A DNA stretch of 64,000 nt from Lewinellaceae bacterium SD302 (GTDB taxonomy: Bacteria; Bacteroidota; Bacteroidia; Chitinophagales; Saprospiraceae): NCBI GenBank assembly GCA_002591745.1, contig PDLQ01000005.1:1-64000 (forward strand), given 5' to 3'. A program made the position numbers and the translations under genes. The notes beneath the pieces are model-generated. The model ran no database searches, was not told the origin of the DNA, and worked only from the letters and a program-made list of their open reading frames with translations. Shown in pieces: positions 56,073-64,000 of this stretch (the stretch's first letter is position 1; each line of letters starts with the position of its first letter).

Positions 56073-57296
56073 TTAATTATTTGGTACGATAGATATTGCT
56101 AGTGGGAAATACAGTCCTTCTATTTTTTGTAATCCAGCCGTAACCCGAAAGAGGTTATTAGAACATTGCGAGTTGTAATTGTTCTTGTTTTCGGAATTTA
56201 ATCGATTGTACATATCGTGGTACGCATCGGGGCCGATAGCTAAAGGTGCTGTATTAATAGTTGTCGGATCCGTTAAAGAGCGGGAGATTACGATTGCCGT
56301 TTCATCGGCCACGTCTCCTTCGTGTTGAGATACAGACATAACGATTCCCATGTCCTTGTACTCGTGGGTATTGGTGAAAGACAGGAATCTATAATAATAG
56401 AGAGCACTGTTTGAAGTTCCCACGCTTGCGCTCGTTTTTCCGGCCGCCGGAATGGTAAGTGTCTTTAGCCCATTGGTAGAAGTGTTTTTCTGTGGGAAAC
56501 TACCCAGCCACCCGACCGTCAGGTCTACTGGAAATGGACAAGCATTGACGACAACCGCATTGAGGTGAAATTTATTGGTGAAAAACTCGTAGATGAAAAG
56601 ACCAATCGCTGCAATTCCACCGATGGTGACCATGATCGAAGCGGCTTGGTCAAACACCAGAACTGCTTCAATTGCCGTCCCGCCGGAATCCGTAATGGTT
56701 TCGGATTCTTCCGCAATTTCCGCCATATTATCCTCTACATCTTGTTGCAATGATTCCTGTATGTCATAGACATCTTCGGAGGAATAGTCTTTTGCATCCC
56801 AATTGCTGTAAGTTCTTTGTAGAAATTTAACGCCTTGCTTAACGGCAAAGCTAGCCAGTCTGCCGGCAAATTTTTCTATCACATCTGGCGATGCCGTTTC
56901 TCCTTCCAAAGACATGTTATACAGGGCCAGTTTGGAGAGTGATGGAATATCAACGAACATGGCTTTATCCGGCGTTGAGTACTCGATCTGAAAGGAACCG
57001 AACGGGCCGTTGGCCGGAGCGGTCTCGAAAATAGTAGCAGTTATTGTAACGGAACCATTTACAAGCTCTCCGGTACTGGCACTGGCGGAACCCGGTGAGT
57101 TTGAATATTTGAAGACAGCGTCTCCTTTTGAAGTTATCTCCTTCCGTAAATCATTAAAGTGCTCTAAAATAGACCAAAATTGATCACTTCCTTTATTACC
57201 ACCCGTAGCGGAAACAAAAAGATCGACAAATTCATCACCTCCCTTGAAAGGGATCCCTTCCGTTACCGGGGTGAGTTTTAATTTATGTGTTGCCAT
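56073..57296 (-). CDS. Orphan protein with one central transmembrane helix
   Basis: 407 residues from ATG 57296 (MATHKLKLTPVTEG). The frame is open to 57449; that longer start cannot be excluded. The first 150 residues are beta-rich with VNGSVTITATIFETAPA. A long helical stretch (VYDIQESLQQDVEDNMAEIAEE) precedes a hydrophobic helix (ASIMVTIGGIAAIGLFIYEFF), and a second beta-rich region ends the protein. There is no signal peptide. The plan (beta, amphipathic helix, hidden hydrophobic helix, beta) is seen in pore-forming proteins, but there is no family match I can name. It is coupled to the small gene after it. Confidence 0.6.
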   Translation of the reverse strand: MATHKLKLTPVTEGIPFKGGDEFVDLFVSATGGNKGSDQFWSILEHFNDLRKEITSKGDAVFKYSNSPGSASASTGELVNGSVTITATIFETAPANGPFGSFQIEYSTPDKAMFVDIPSLSKLALYNMSLEGETASPDVIEKFAGRLASFAVKQGVKFLQRTYSNWDAKDYSSEDVYDIQESLQQDVEDNMAEIAEESETITDSGGTAIEAVLVFDQAASIMVTIGGIAAIGLFIYEFFTNKFHLNAVVVNACPFPVDLTVGWLGSFPQKNTSTNGLKTLTIPAAGKTSASVGTSNSALYYYRFLSFTNTHEYKDMGIVMSVSQHEGDVADETAIVISRSLTDPTTINTAPLAIGPDAYHDMYNRLNSENKNNYNSQCSNNLFRVTAGLQKIEGLYFPLAISIVPNN

Positions 57297-57554
57297 TAGC
57301 TTTACTTTAAGCTCTCGCAATGAAAGCGCATTAAGAAAATCATATACTAATGGAGGAAGTAAGAGTTTGTCTGGATTTCTATTTCCTGAAAAACAAGCCT
57401 TTATGAACCTGACGTCACCAAAATAGATCGTTTGACCCGCCAAGCTCACAATTTTATGGTATAGTCAGAACCATAAATCATTGTTTTTCAGTTCATAGCA
57501 ATTCCCAAACAAACTCTAACTGAAACCTAAATCTAATAAAATACAACGTAGCAA

Positions 57555-58526
57555 CTAAATACCGTGATATTCTGCCCGCAACTGCTCCAAGTTTACCGCC
57601 ACCACACCTGGTTTTTCAATGACTTGTCCACCGGCTAAATTGGCAAGAATGGCTAATTGTTCCAGTTCCATTCCCGCAGCCATGCCCGCGCCCGCTACGC
57701 TGATGACGCTATCTCCGGCTCCGGAAACATCCCGGATTTGACGGGGCAGCGTAGGGTAGATAGCGGATTTTTCACCGTCGTTGATGTAAACCCCGTGCTC
57801 GGCCAGAGTGATCATGGTGGCCCGGTGATTCAGTTTTTCTTTGATGATGTTGTTGGCCCGGTCCAGGCATTCAAGGGTGGGGTCGATCTTAAAGTCTAAC
57901 TGCGCCTGAATCTCCCGGAGGTTGGGCTTGAACAGGTCGACGCCCCGGTAAGCCCAGAAATTGTGGTCTTTGGGGTCTACGATGGTCGGGATGTTCAAGT
58001 TTCGGGCCATTTCCAGCATTGCTTCTATGATAGCCAAACTCAGAACTCCTTTGTTGTAGTCCTGGAAGATGATTAGATCTGTCTTTTCCTCCTCCAGAAT
58101 TTTCTTGACTGCAATTCTTAAATTGTCGTTTTCTTTTTCGGAAAGATCGAAAGTGTCTTCCCGGTCGGCGCGCAGGAGTTGTTGGTTTTGGGCAACTACC
58201 CGGGTTTTAACCGTGGTTTGCCGCTGATCGCTGATGATGAGACCACGCTCACTCAATCCCCGGTCTTTCAGTAAACTACTGAAAACACGGCCGTTATCAT
58301 CAGCGCCGACTACACTAACCACTTCAGGTGTAACCCCCAGTGCTTGCAGGTTCAATACCACATTAGCCGCCCCACCTAATCGATTTTCTTCTCTTTCCAA
58401 ACGAATAACCGGCACCGGTGCTTCGGGGCTGACCCGGCTGACGGTGCCACTGAGGTAGCGATCGATCATTACGTCGCCGATCACCATTATTTTGAGGTGA
58501 GAAAAGTCGGGGAGTTGGAGGCTCAT
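57555..58526 (-). CDS. D-glycero-beta-D-manno-heptose-7-phosphate kinase (RfaE1/HldE kinase domain)
   Basis: 323 residues of the PfkB/ribokinase fold: IMVIGDVMIDRYLSGTVSRVSPEAPVPV is the HldE/RfaE1 signature, followed by ENRLGGAANV and the anion-hole motif SGAGDSV near the end. It phosphorylates heptose-7-phosphate at C1 for ADP-heptose and LPS-core synthesis. Unlike E. coli HldE it lacks the C-terminal nucleotidyltransferase, which must be a separate gene elsewhere. Alone on its strand. Confidence 0.85.
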   Translation of the reverse strand: MSLQLPDFSHLKIMVIGDVMIDRYLSGTVSRVSPEAPVPVIRLEREENRLGGAANVVLNLQALGVTPEVVSVVGADDNGRVFSSLLKDRGLSERGLIISDQRQTTVKTRVVAQNQQLLRADREDTFDLSEKENDNLRIAVKKILEEEKTDLIIFQDYNKGVLSLAIIEAMLEMARNLNIPTIVDPKDHNFWAYRGVDLFKPNLREIQAQLDFKIDPTLECLDRANNIIKEKLNHRATMITLAEHGVYINDGEKSAIYPTLPRQIRDVSGAGDSVISVAGAGMAAGMELEQLAILANLAGGQVIEKPGVVAVNLEQLRAEYHGI

Positions 58527-58619
58527 GGTGCGAAGGTACGAAGGGAACTACAAGAACACTAAAGCGTACGAGGGTACACTAGCGTTTATGGATCCTGTAC
58601 CCATTTATTTTGTGATCAT

Positions 58620-59504
58620 TTACTTGCTGCGCCATTTCCGGTATACCCAAACAACCGGTACCAGCAGGAGTAGCAAAGGCCAGATGCTCAACACTCCCAG
58701 CAATAATCCTTTGACAATGTATAGTCCGTTGCCCAGGGCGTCCATGATCTCGTGACCGAAGTGACGAACGTAGGTAGGGGGCACGTCACGCACCTCCTGA
58801 GTTTCATAGATGCTGAGGGTGAAGGTGCTCATGCTCACTTGGTCGCGGAGATAACGGAGGCGGCCTTCTTTGGCTTCGATCTCCTCGGTGATGCGGCGGA
58901 TTTTATCTTCGGCGGCCAGAATGTCTTCCACTTTTTTGGCGCGTTTGCGCAGGATGTCAATGTAACGGTCACGTACTTCCCGCTTGGTGGCCAGCCGGCT
59001 TTCAAGGTCGAGCCATTCCGTACTTACGTCCATGCTGTTGAGTGACTGACTCTCCAGGAAATTGCCGATCTCCAGGATGCGATTGACGGAGCCGGTGAAG
59101 TTGTTGACGGGCAAACGCAGGGTGAGCGTGGCTGTTTTGCGGTAGGTATCGTCGCGCATTTCCTGGTTGCTGAGAAAGCCGCCGGTGAGTTCCACGATGC
59201 GGTTGATGCGGGCCAGGGCGTCTTCCAGGCTATCGACCCGCATCCGGGCCTCGGCGGTGTAGATGATCTTGCGGTTGCCGGCTTGTTCTATTTTGGGCAA
59301 CTCAGCACTTTCGCCGGCTGGGGGTGGGGGAGGTGGGCTGGTGGAGGGAGCGGTTACTTGATCGAGATCCATCTCTTGTTTTAAAGAGGATTCAGTCTTC
59401 TCGTAATCATAACTGTCGATGGAAGCGGAAGTAGCTCCTTCGTAGTTTTCACTACAGCCGAAGAAGGTCAGTAACAGGGTGAGGGTGCAAATAATTTTGG
59501 GCAT
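58620..59504 (-). CDS. DUF4349-domain lipoprotein
   Basis: From ATG 59504: a lipoprotein signal (TLTLLLTFFGC), a flexible linker (TAPSTSPPPPPPAG), then the DUF4349 domain (IIYTAEARMRVDSLEDALARI, GGFLSNQEM, LTLRLPVNNF) with a long coiled coil (KVEDILAAEDKIRRITEEIEAKEGRL) and a C-terminal membrane helix (LLLGVLSIWPLLLLLVPVVWVY). Role unknown. Anchoring at both ends suggests it bridges or stays on one membrane through lipid and helix. Confidence 0.85.
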   Translation of the reverse strand: MPKIICTLTLLLTFFGCSENYEGATSASIDSYDYEKTESSLKQEMDLDQVTAPSTSPPPPPPAGESAELPKIEQAGNRKIIYTAEARMRVDSLEDALARINRIVELTGGFLSNQEMRDDTYRKTATLTLRLPVNNFTGSVNRILEIGNFLESQSLNSMDVSTEWLDLESRLATKREVRDRYIDILRKRAKKVEDILAAEDKIRRITEEIEAKEGRLRYLRDQVSMSTFTLSIYETQEVRDVPPTYVRHFGHEIMDALGNGLYIVKGLLLGVLSIWPLLLLLVPVVWVYRKWRSK

Positions 59505-59637
59505 CTGAGCTTGTTTTCCTCTTTGATGCCAAATTAAAGACGATTGCACAGCGGGAAGCGGGTGTTTGCAAATCGTTTGCAATTGGAAAAACCTCCTGGT
59601 TCAGTATCTTACCCCTACACTTTGAAAATCCATATCT

Positions 59638-62600
59638 ATGCGTTTACCCCTTAGTCTTCTGCTTCTGTTCTTCGTTGGCACTGCTACCCCGTCCGCCCAA
59701 AGTTCAGGCCGGGCAGGTTTGCTAACCAGCCAAAGCTATGATCCGGATCGCTATGCCTCCCTGGAATTCAGGAATATCGGGCCTTTTCGGGGAGGGAGAA
59801 GCGCGGCGGTAACCGGTGTGCCGGGAAAACCTTTGCTCTATTACTTCGGCGCTACGGGCGGTGGTGTCTGGAGGACCAAGGACGGCGGACAGAGCTGGGA
59901 GAACATCAGTGATGGACATTTCGGTGGTTCTATCGGGGCCGTAGCGGTCAGTGAATCTGACCCGAATACGATCTACGTGGGTGGCGGAGAGAAAACCGTA
60001 CGTGGTAACGTTTCCTACGGTTACGGTGTTTGGAAAACCGAAGATGGTGGCAAGAACTGGAGTGATATGGGACTGGCAGACAGTCGCCACATCTCTCGTA
60101 TCCGTATCCATCCGCGTGATAAAAACCTGGCTTACGCAGCCGTGATGGGCGATCTGTTCAAAAGTAGCGAAACCCGTGGCGTTTACCGTACTACAGACGG
60201 TGGCCAAAACTGGGAACGCATCCTGTTCGCCAATGCTGACGCTGGCGCCGTGGATCTGGTCATGGACCCTAATAACCCGAACGTACTATTTGCCTCTACC
60301 TGGCGCATCCGCCGGACACCCTACAGCCTGGAAAGTGGGGGAGAAGGCTCTTCACTCTGGCGCTCTACCGACGGTGGCGATAACTGGGAGGAACTAAAAG
60401 AAAAACCCGGCCTGCCCGAAGGCACCTGGGGCATCAACGCCGTAGCCGTTTCGCCGGTGGATGGCAATCGTATCTACAGCATCATTGAAAACAAGGATGG
60501 TGGCGTTTTCGTCTCCAACGATGGCGGCGATACCTGGAAAAAAACCAACAGTGACCGTAATCTACGCCAGCGCGCCTGGTATTACACCCGCATCTACGCC
60601 GACCCTCAGGACATTGATGGCGTCTACGTGATGAACGTAAGCTACCAACACAGCGTAGACGGAGGTCGTAGCTTTAAAAGTAAGCGTGCCCCCCACGGCG
60701 ATCATCATGACTTATGGATTGCCCCCGAAGACCCGGAACGGATGATCATCGGCGACGATGGTGGAGCTCAGGTAACTTTCGATCAGGGCGAAAACTGGAG
60801 CACTTACCACAATCAACCGACCAGTCAGTTTTACCGGGTAACTACCGATAATCATTTCCCTTACCGTATTTATGGTGCCCAACAGGATAACAGTACGGTA
60901 CGAATCGACCATCGTGGCCGTGGCCGCTACCTGGGGGAATCCAACTGGGAAAGCACGGCTGGTGGTGAAAGCGCCCACATTGCGCCAGATCCGAATAACC
61001 CGGACATCGTCTACGGCGGCAGCTACGGCGGGTTTCTGACGCGTTATGATCACGAGACTGGTCAGCGACGCGGCGTCAACGTCTGGCCGGATAACCCGAT
61101 GGGCCACGGAGCGGAGGGCATGAAATACCGCTTTCAATGGAATTTTCCGATTTTCTTCGGGGCTAAAAACCAGCTTTACGCTACCTCTAATCAAGTCCAC
61201 CGCAGTACCAATGAAGGTCAGAGCTGGGAGATCATCAGCCCGGACCTGACGCGAGCCGAAGCCGAGAAGTTGAAATCCAGTGGTGGTCCGATTACCCAGG
61301 ATAATACCAGTGTGGAGTATTACGCCACCATCTTTGCCGCAGCGGAGGATGAAAAAGAACCGGGCGTGATCTGGGCGGCCAGCGACGATGGGCTGGTTCA
61401 CGTTACTCGCAATGACGGCGGGGACTGGACCGACGTGACTCCCGCCGCCGCACCCAAGTACACGATGTGGAACAGCGTACGCGTTAGCCCCTTCGATAAA
61501 GGCCACGTTTACCTGGCCGGAACTCAGTATAAGCTGGGCGATTATACGCCTTACCTTTTTAAATCCACGGACTACGGCCAGAGCTGGCAACGTATCGACG
61601 GTGGTATCCCCCGCGATCATTTTACCCGCGTATTACAGCCCGACCACAAACGCAGAGGCTTGCTTTACGCCGGCACCGAGAGTGGACTTTACATCAGCTT
61701 CAACGACGGCAAAAACTGGGAGCCCTTTCAGCAGAACCTGCCCATTGTACCCATTACCGACTTGGCCTGGAAAAACGATAACCTGATCGTAGCTACCCAG
61801 GGCCGTAGCTTCTGGATACTGGACGATCTGACCCCACTGCACCAACTTGATGATGCCGTCAATACGACCGATCTGCAACTGTACGCACCTACCAGGGCCT
61901 ACCGTATGGGCGGTGCCGGACCAGATGCCAAAGCCAGTAAGACTGCGGGAATGAACCACCCCGGCGGTGTAACCTTTCACTATTACCTGGACGAGGAAAT
62001 TTACACCGATACGCTGGAAGCTAAATTTCACGTCATATCGGCGGCAAATGACACCATTCGAAGTTGGTCGACCAAGGGCAAAGGCAAGGATAAGTTGGAA
62101 CTGGAAGCCGGTAGTCACCGCCTGCACTGGGACCTTTATTACCCTGGTGGTACCCGCGTAGACGGTATGATACTGTGGTGGGCGGGACTGGGTGGTCCGA
62201 TGGCCATGCCCGGAAAGTACACCGCTAGCCTGGAATACGGAGACATGATGAAAACCGTTCCCTTTGAGATAGCTCCCGATGAGCGTGTTGAAGCCAGTGA
62301 TGCCGACCTGAAAGCCCAGTTCGACTTTATGCTGGAAGTCCGCGACAAGGTCAGCGAAGCCCACCAGGCAATCATTGATTTACGTAAAGTCCGGAGTCAG
62401 ATCAATACTTTCCAGGGGATGTTGAAGGGTGGCTATCAAAGTAGCAATGCCGACGAAAACAGCGAGCTGATCGCCTACGGAGATAGTCTGACCGGTCGGC
62501 TCACGGAAGTGGAGGAAGCCCTTTACCAAACCAAGAACCGTAGCGGCCAGGATCCTCTGAACTTCCCAATCCGTCTGAACAACAAACTGGCCCACCTCAA

Positions 62601-62787
62601 CAGTATTGCCGGCATCGGTTCTTACCGGCCTACCGAACAACTCTACGCCGTAAAGGAAGAACTGACCGCCGCCATCGATGCCGAACTGGCCAAGTACCGG
62701 GATACGATCGAGAAAATGGTGCCGGCCTATAATGAGATGGTGCGGAAGGCAAAACTGGATGTGATTTTGGTGCCGGCGGAGGAATAG
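59638..62787 (+). CDS. Secreted sortilin/BNR-repeat beta-propeller protein
   Basis: 1049 residues with a signal peptide (LPLSLLLLFFVGTATPSA). Many blades carry the sortilin/VPS10-like or BNR signature: VWRTKDGGQSWENIS, VWKTEDGGKNWSDM, VYRTTDGGQNWERI, LWRSTDGGDNWEEL, VFVSNDGGDTWKK, LFKSTDYGQSWQRI and others. This is the large exported glycosyl-hydrolase-like propeller of marine Bacteroidota. The last 200 residues (RSQINTFQGMLKGGYQ and on) are helical. No T9SS tail is visible. Substrate and reaction are unknown. A GCTACTTTG word (62437-62445) lies in the helical end. Confidence 0.85.
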   Translation: MRLPLSLLLLFFVGTATPSAQSSGRAGLLTSQSYDPDRYASLEFRNIGPFRGGRSAAVTGVPGKPLLYYFGATGGGVWRTKDGGQSWENISDGHFGGSIGAVAVSESDPNTIYVGGGEKTVRGNVSYGYGVWKTEDGGKNWSDMGLADSRHISRIRIHPRDKNLAYAAVMGDLFKSSETRGVYRTTDGGQNWERILFANADAGAVDLVMDPNNPNVLFASTWRIRRTPYSLESGGEGSSLWRSTDGGDNWEELKEKPGLPEGTWGINAVAVSPVDGNRIYSIIENKDGGVFVSNDGGDTWKKTNSDRNLRQRAWYYTRIYADPQDIDGVYVMNVSYQHSVDGGRSFKSKRAPHGDHHDLWIAPEDPERMIIGDDGGAQVTFDQGENWSTYHNQPTSQFYRVTTDNHFPYRIYGAQQDNSTVRIDHRGRGRYLGESNWESTAGGESAHIAPDPNNPDIVYGGSYGGFLTRYDHETGQRRGVNVWPDNPMGHGAEGMKYRFQWNFPIFFGAKNQLYATSNQVHRSTNEGQSWEIISPDLTRAEAEKLKSSGGPITQDNTSVEYYATIFAAAEDEKEPGVIWAASDDGLVHVTRNDGGDWTDVTPAAAPKYTMWNSVRVSPFDKGHVYLAGTQYKLGDYTPYLFKSTDYGQSWQRIDGGIPRDHFTRVLQPDHKRRGLLYAGTESGLYISFNDGKNWEPFQQNLPIVPITDLAWKNDNLIVATQGRSFWILDDLTPLHQLDDAVNTTDLQLYAPTRAYRMGGAGPDAKASKTAGMNHPGGVTFHYYLDEEIYTDTLEAKFHVISAANDTIRSWSTKGKGKDKLELEAGSHRLHWDLYYPGGTRVDGMILWWAGLGGPMAMPGKYTASLEYGDMMKTVPFEIAPDERVEASDADLKAQFDFMLEVRDKVSEAHQAIIDLRKVRSQINTFQGMLKGGYQSSNADENSELIAYGDSLTGRLTEVEEALYQTKNRSGQDPLNFPIRLNNKLAHLNSIAGIGSYRPTEQLYAVKEELTAAIDAELAKYRDTIEKMVPAYNEMVRKAKLDVILVPAEE
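62437..62445 (-). repeat. GCTACTTTG word, inside the sortilin-like gene
   Basis: Plus strand reads GGCTATCAAAGTAGCAATG, codons for GYQSSNA. Confidence 0.8.
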
Positions 62788-62852
62788 TGGGCGGTACGCC
62801 GCTCGTGAAACACCCTTCCCGAGAATGAACTAACCAGATTACCTAAACCCAT

Positions 62853-64000
62853 ATGAAGTTCAGTTTTTTTAATAGCGGGAAGTTTTGGAAACGATTTGCG
62901 TTGTTCGCCTTCGCGCTGCCCGTAATATTGATCGGTAGCTTGATCCTGATCATTTATCTGCAGCAAGACAAACTGGTTCAGGGGGAAATAGACGCCCTAA
63001 ATGAAACCCACAACGGGCTAATTGAAATCGGGGATACCCACTTGGCTCCATTTGCCAACTTCCCCTACATCTCTATTAAGGTAGACGACTTCAAGGTTTA
63101 CGAATCGAAAGAAGAAGATGCTTCCGTTATTTTGGATGTAGCGGACATATACGTAGGGTTCAATATGTGGGATATCGTGGCTGCTAAATATGACGTGCAA
63201 AAGTTGCTGGTTGAAGATGGATTTTTCAATGTCATCGAACATAAAGACGGTACTACCAATATCGGAAATGCACTTGCTTCTTCAAATCAGACAGCCGAGC
63301 AAGAAGAGCCACTTGATATTTATCTGAAAAACATTGAACTCAAAAATTTAGACATTCACGAACTCTTTGAAGCAGACAGCCTTGATATTGAAACTTTTAT
63401 TTACTGGGCTAAAAGCGGAATCAAAACGGGCAATGATCAAATTGCTGCTCACATTGACACCGAGTTCGAACTCAATATCATCGAAGGCCGAGATACGAGT
63501 TTTATCAAGAAGAAGCACTTTGAGTTTCATACGGATATCATGTTCAATGAGCTTTCCGGTTTGCTTGAAATAGCACCGTCAGGCATTAAGATGGAAAACG
63601 GTGATTTCATGTTTCATGGCAGCATTGAAACAAAGCAGGATATGACATTGGATTTGCACGTCAACGGTAGCAAGCCAAATTTCGATATGCTTATTGCCTT
63701 TGCTCCTGAAAACCTCATTCAGCTACTGGAGCAATATGAGAATGCGGGTGATTTTTATTTCCTTGCGGATGTGGTCGGCCCTGCGGCTAATGGCCAGATG
63801 CCCTTCATCGATGTACAGTTCGGAGCAGATGAGGCCTTTATGGAAAACGTAGATGTAGGAAAACGAGTAGACAAACTCGGTTTCAAAGGGCACTTTACCA
63901 ATGGAGAGAAAAAGTCGCTTGAAACGATGGAGTTCTCTATTGTAGACTTTACTTCAAAGTTGGAAAAAGGCAGTTTTATTGCTTCGGTTTTTGTGCAGAA
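62853..64000 (+). CDS. AsmA-family protein, 3' end beyond the window
   Basis: The frame is open from ATG 62853 to the last base. The product starts with one membrane helix (RFALFAFALPVILIGSLILIIYL), followed by beta-rich AsmA-like sequence (GLIEIGDTHLAPFANFPYISIKVDDFKVYE, then IYVGFNMWDIVAAKYDVQKLLVEDGFFNV). AsmA/TamB-like proteins span the periplasm and affect outer-membrane lipid and protein traffic. About 380 residues are visible; such proteins are usually 800 or more. It lies 65 bases after the sortilin-like gene and on the same strand. Confidence 0.85.
   Translation, partial: MKFSFFNSGKFWKRFALFAFALPVILIGSLILIIYLQQDKLVQGEIDALNETHNGLIEIGDTHLAPFANFPYISIKVDDFKVYESKEEDASVILDVADIYVGFNMWDIVAAKYDVQKLLVEDGFFNVIEHKDGTTNIGNALASSNQTAEQEEPLDIYLKNIELKNLDIHELFEADSLDIETFIYWAKSGIKTGNDQIAAHIDTEFELNIIEGRDTSFIKKKHFEFHTDIMFNELSGLLEIAPSGIKMENGDFMFHGSIETKQDMTLDLHVNGSKPNFDMLIAFAPENLIQLLEQYENAGDFYFLADVVGPAANGQMPFIDVQFGADEAFMENVDVGKRVDKLGFKGHFTNGEKKSLETMEFSIVDFTSKLEKGSFIASVFVQ

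Overview
The window looks like chromosomal DNA of a Bacteroidota bacterium, probably of the Saprospiria (Lewinella-like) lineage. The reasons are type IX secretion (T9SS) parts (a PorU-like C25 sortase, a PorE-like TPR/propeller/OmpA protein and a cargo protein with a Por-type C-terminal tail), a Bacteroidota-style promoter (TTG-N20-TAnnTTTG), and families typical of the phylum (DUF4197, DUF4349 lipoprotein, TIGR03643/DUF2805). Genus and species cannot be fixed from this sequence alone. No rRNA, complete tRNA, CRISPR array, prophage or intact insertion sequence was seen.

Layout. 1-1.1 kb: a 394-bp cassette repeated in tandem (two full copies and one cut by the window edge), each with a GIY-YIG endonuclease gene and a tRNA-3'-half-like element. 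1.1-10.1 kb: a PorE-like protein, a metal ABC permease fused to a DtxR-type domain, and the PorU-like sortase. 10.1-16.3 kb: surface-polysaccharide genes (Wzt/Wzm-type ABC exporter and four glycosyltransferases). 16.5-23.8 kb: a secreted leucine-rich protein and an RND efflux operon (adaptor, pump, GtrA protein, TolC). 24.2-27.4 kb: small housekeeping and accessory genes. 27.4-37.3 kb: a five-gene type I restriction-modification operon, hsdM-hsdS-X-Y-hsdR, in which X is a small one-helix membrane protein and Y a TPR-CHAT (caspase-like) protein. 37.5-43.3 kb: a serine hydrolase and an AT-rich operon of surface lipoproteins headed by an HExxH metalloprotease whose signal peptide is put out of frame by a run of ten G. 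43.6-55.5 kb: RF3, a T9SS cargo protein, Uma2 nuclease, GroEL/GroES, dTDP-glucose dehydratase, small membrane proteins and S-adenosylhomocysteinase. 55.7-64 kb: an orphan two-gene pair, a heptose kinase, a DUF4349 lipoprotein, a large sortilin/BNR-repeat protein and the start of an AsmA-like gene that runs off the window.

Two DNA-level signals cut across the gene annotation. First, the 9-mer GCTACTTTG occurs 17 times on the two strands, where about 0.5 would be expected by chance, with an extended consensus near ATTGCTACTTTGNYAGYC. It lies inside genes in different reading frames as well as between genes, sometimes as inverted pairs. It resembles the architecture of a DNA-uptake-type word, which I do not know of in Bacteroidota. 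Second, five intergenic arrays are mosaics of different short palindromes joined by a constant linker (TTTTGGACG); most begin directly at the stop codon of the neighbouring gene. These two signals, the CHAT/membrane-protein pair inside the restriction operon, and the poly-G contingency-like tract are the observations most worth following up.
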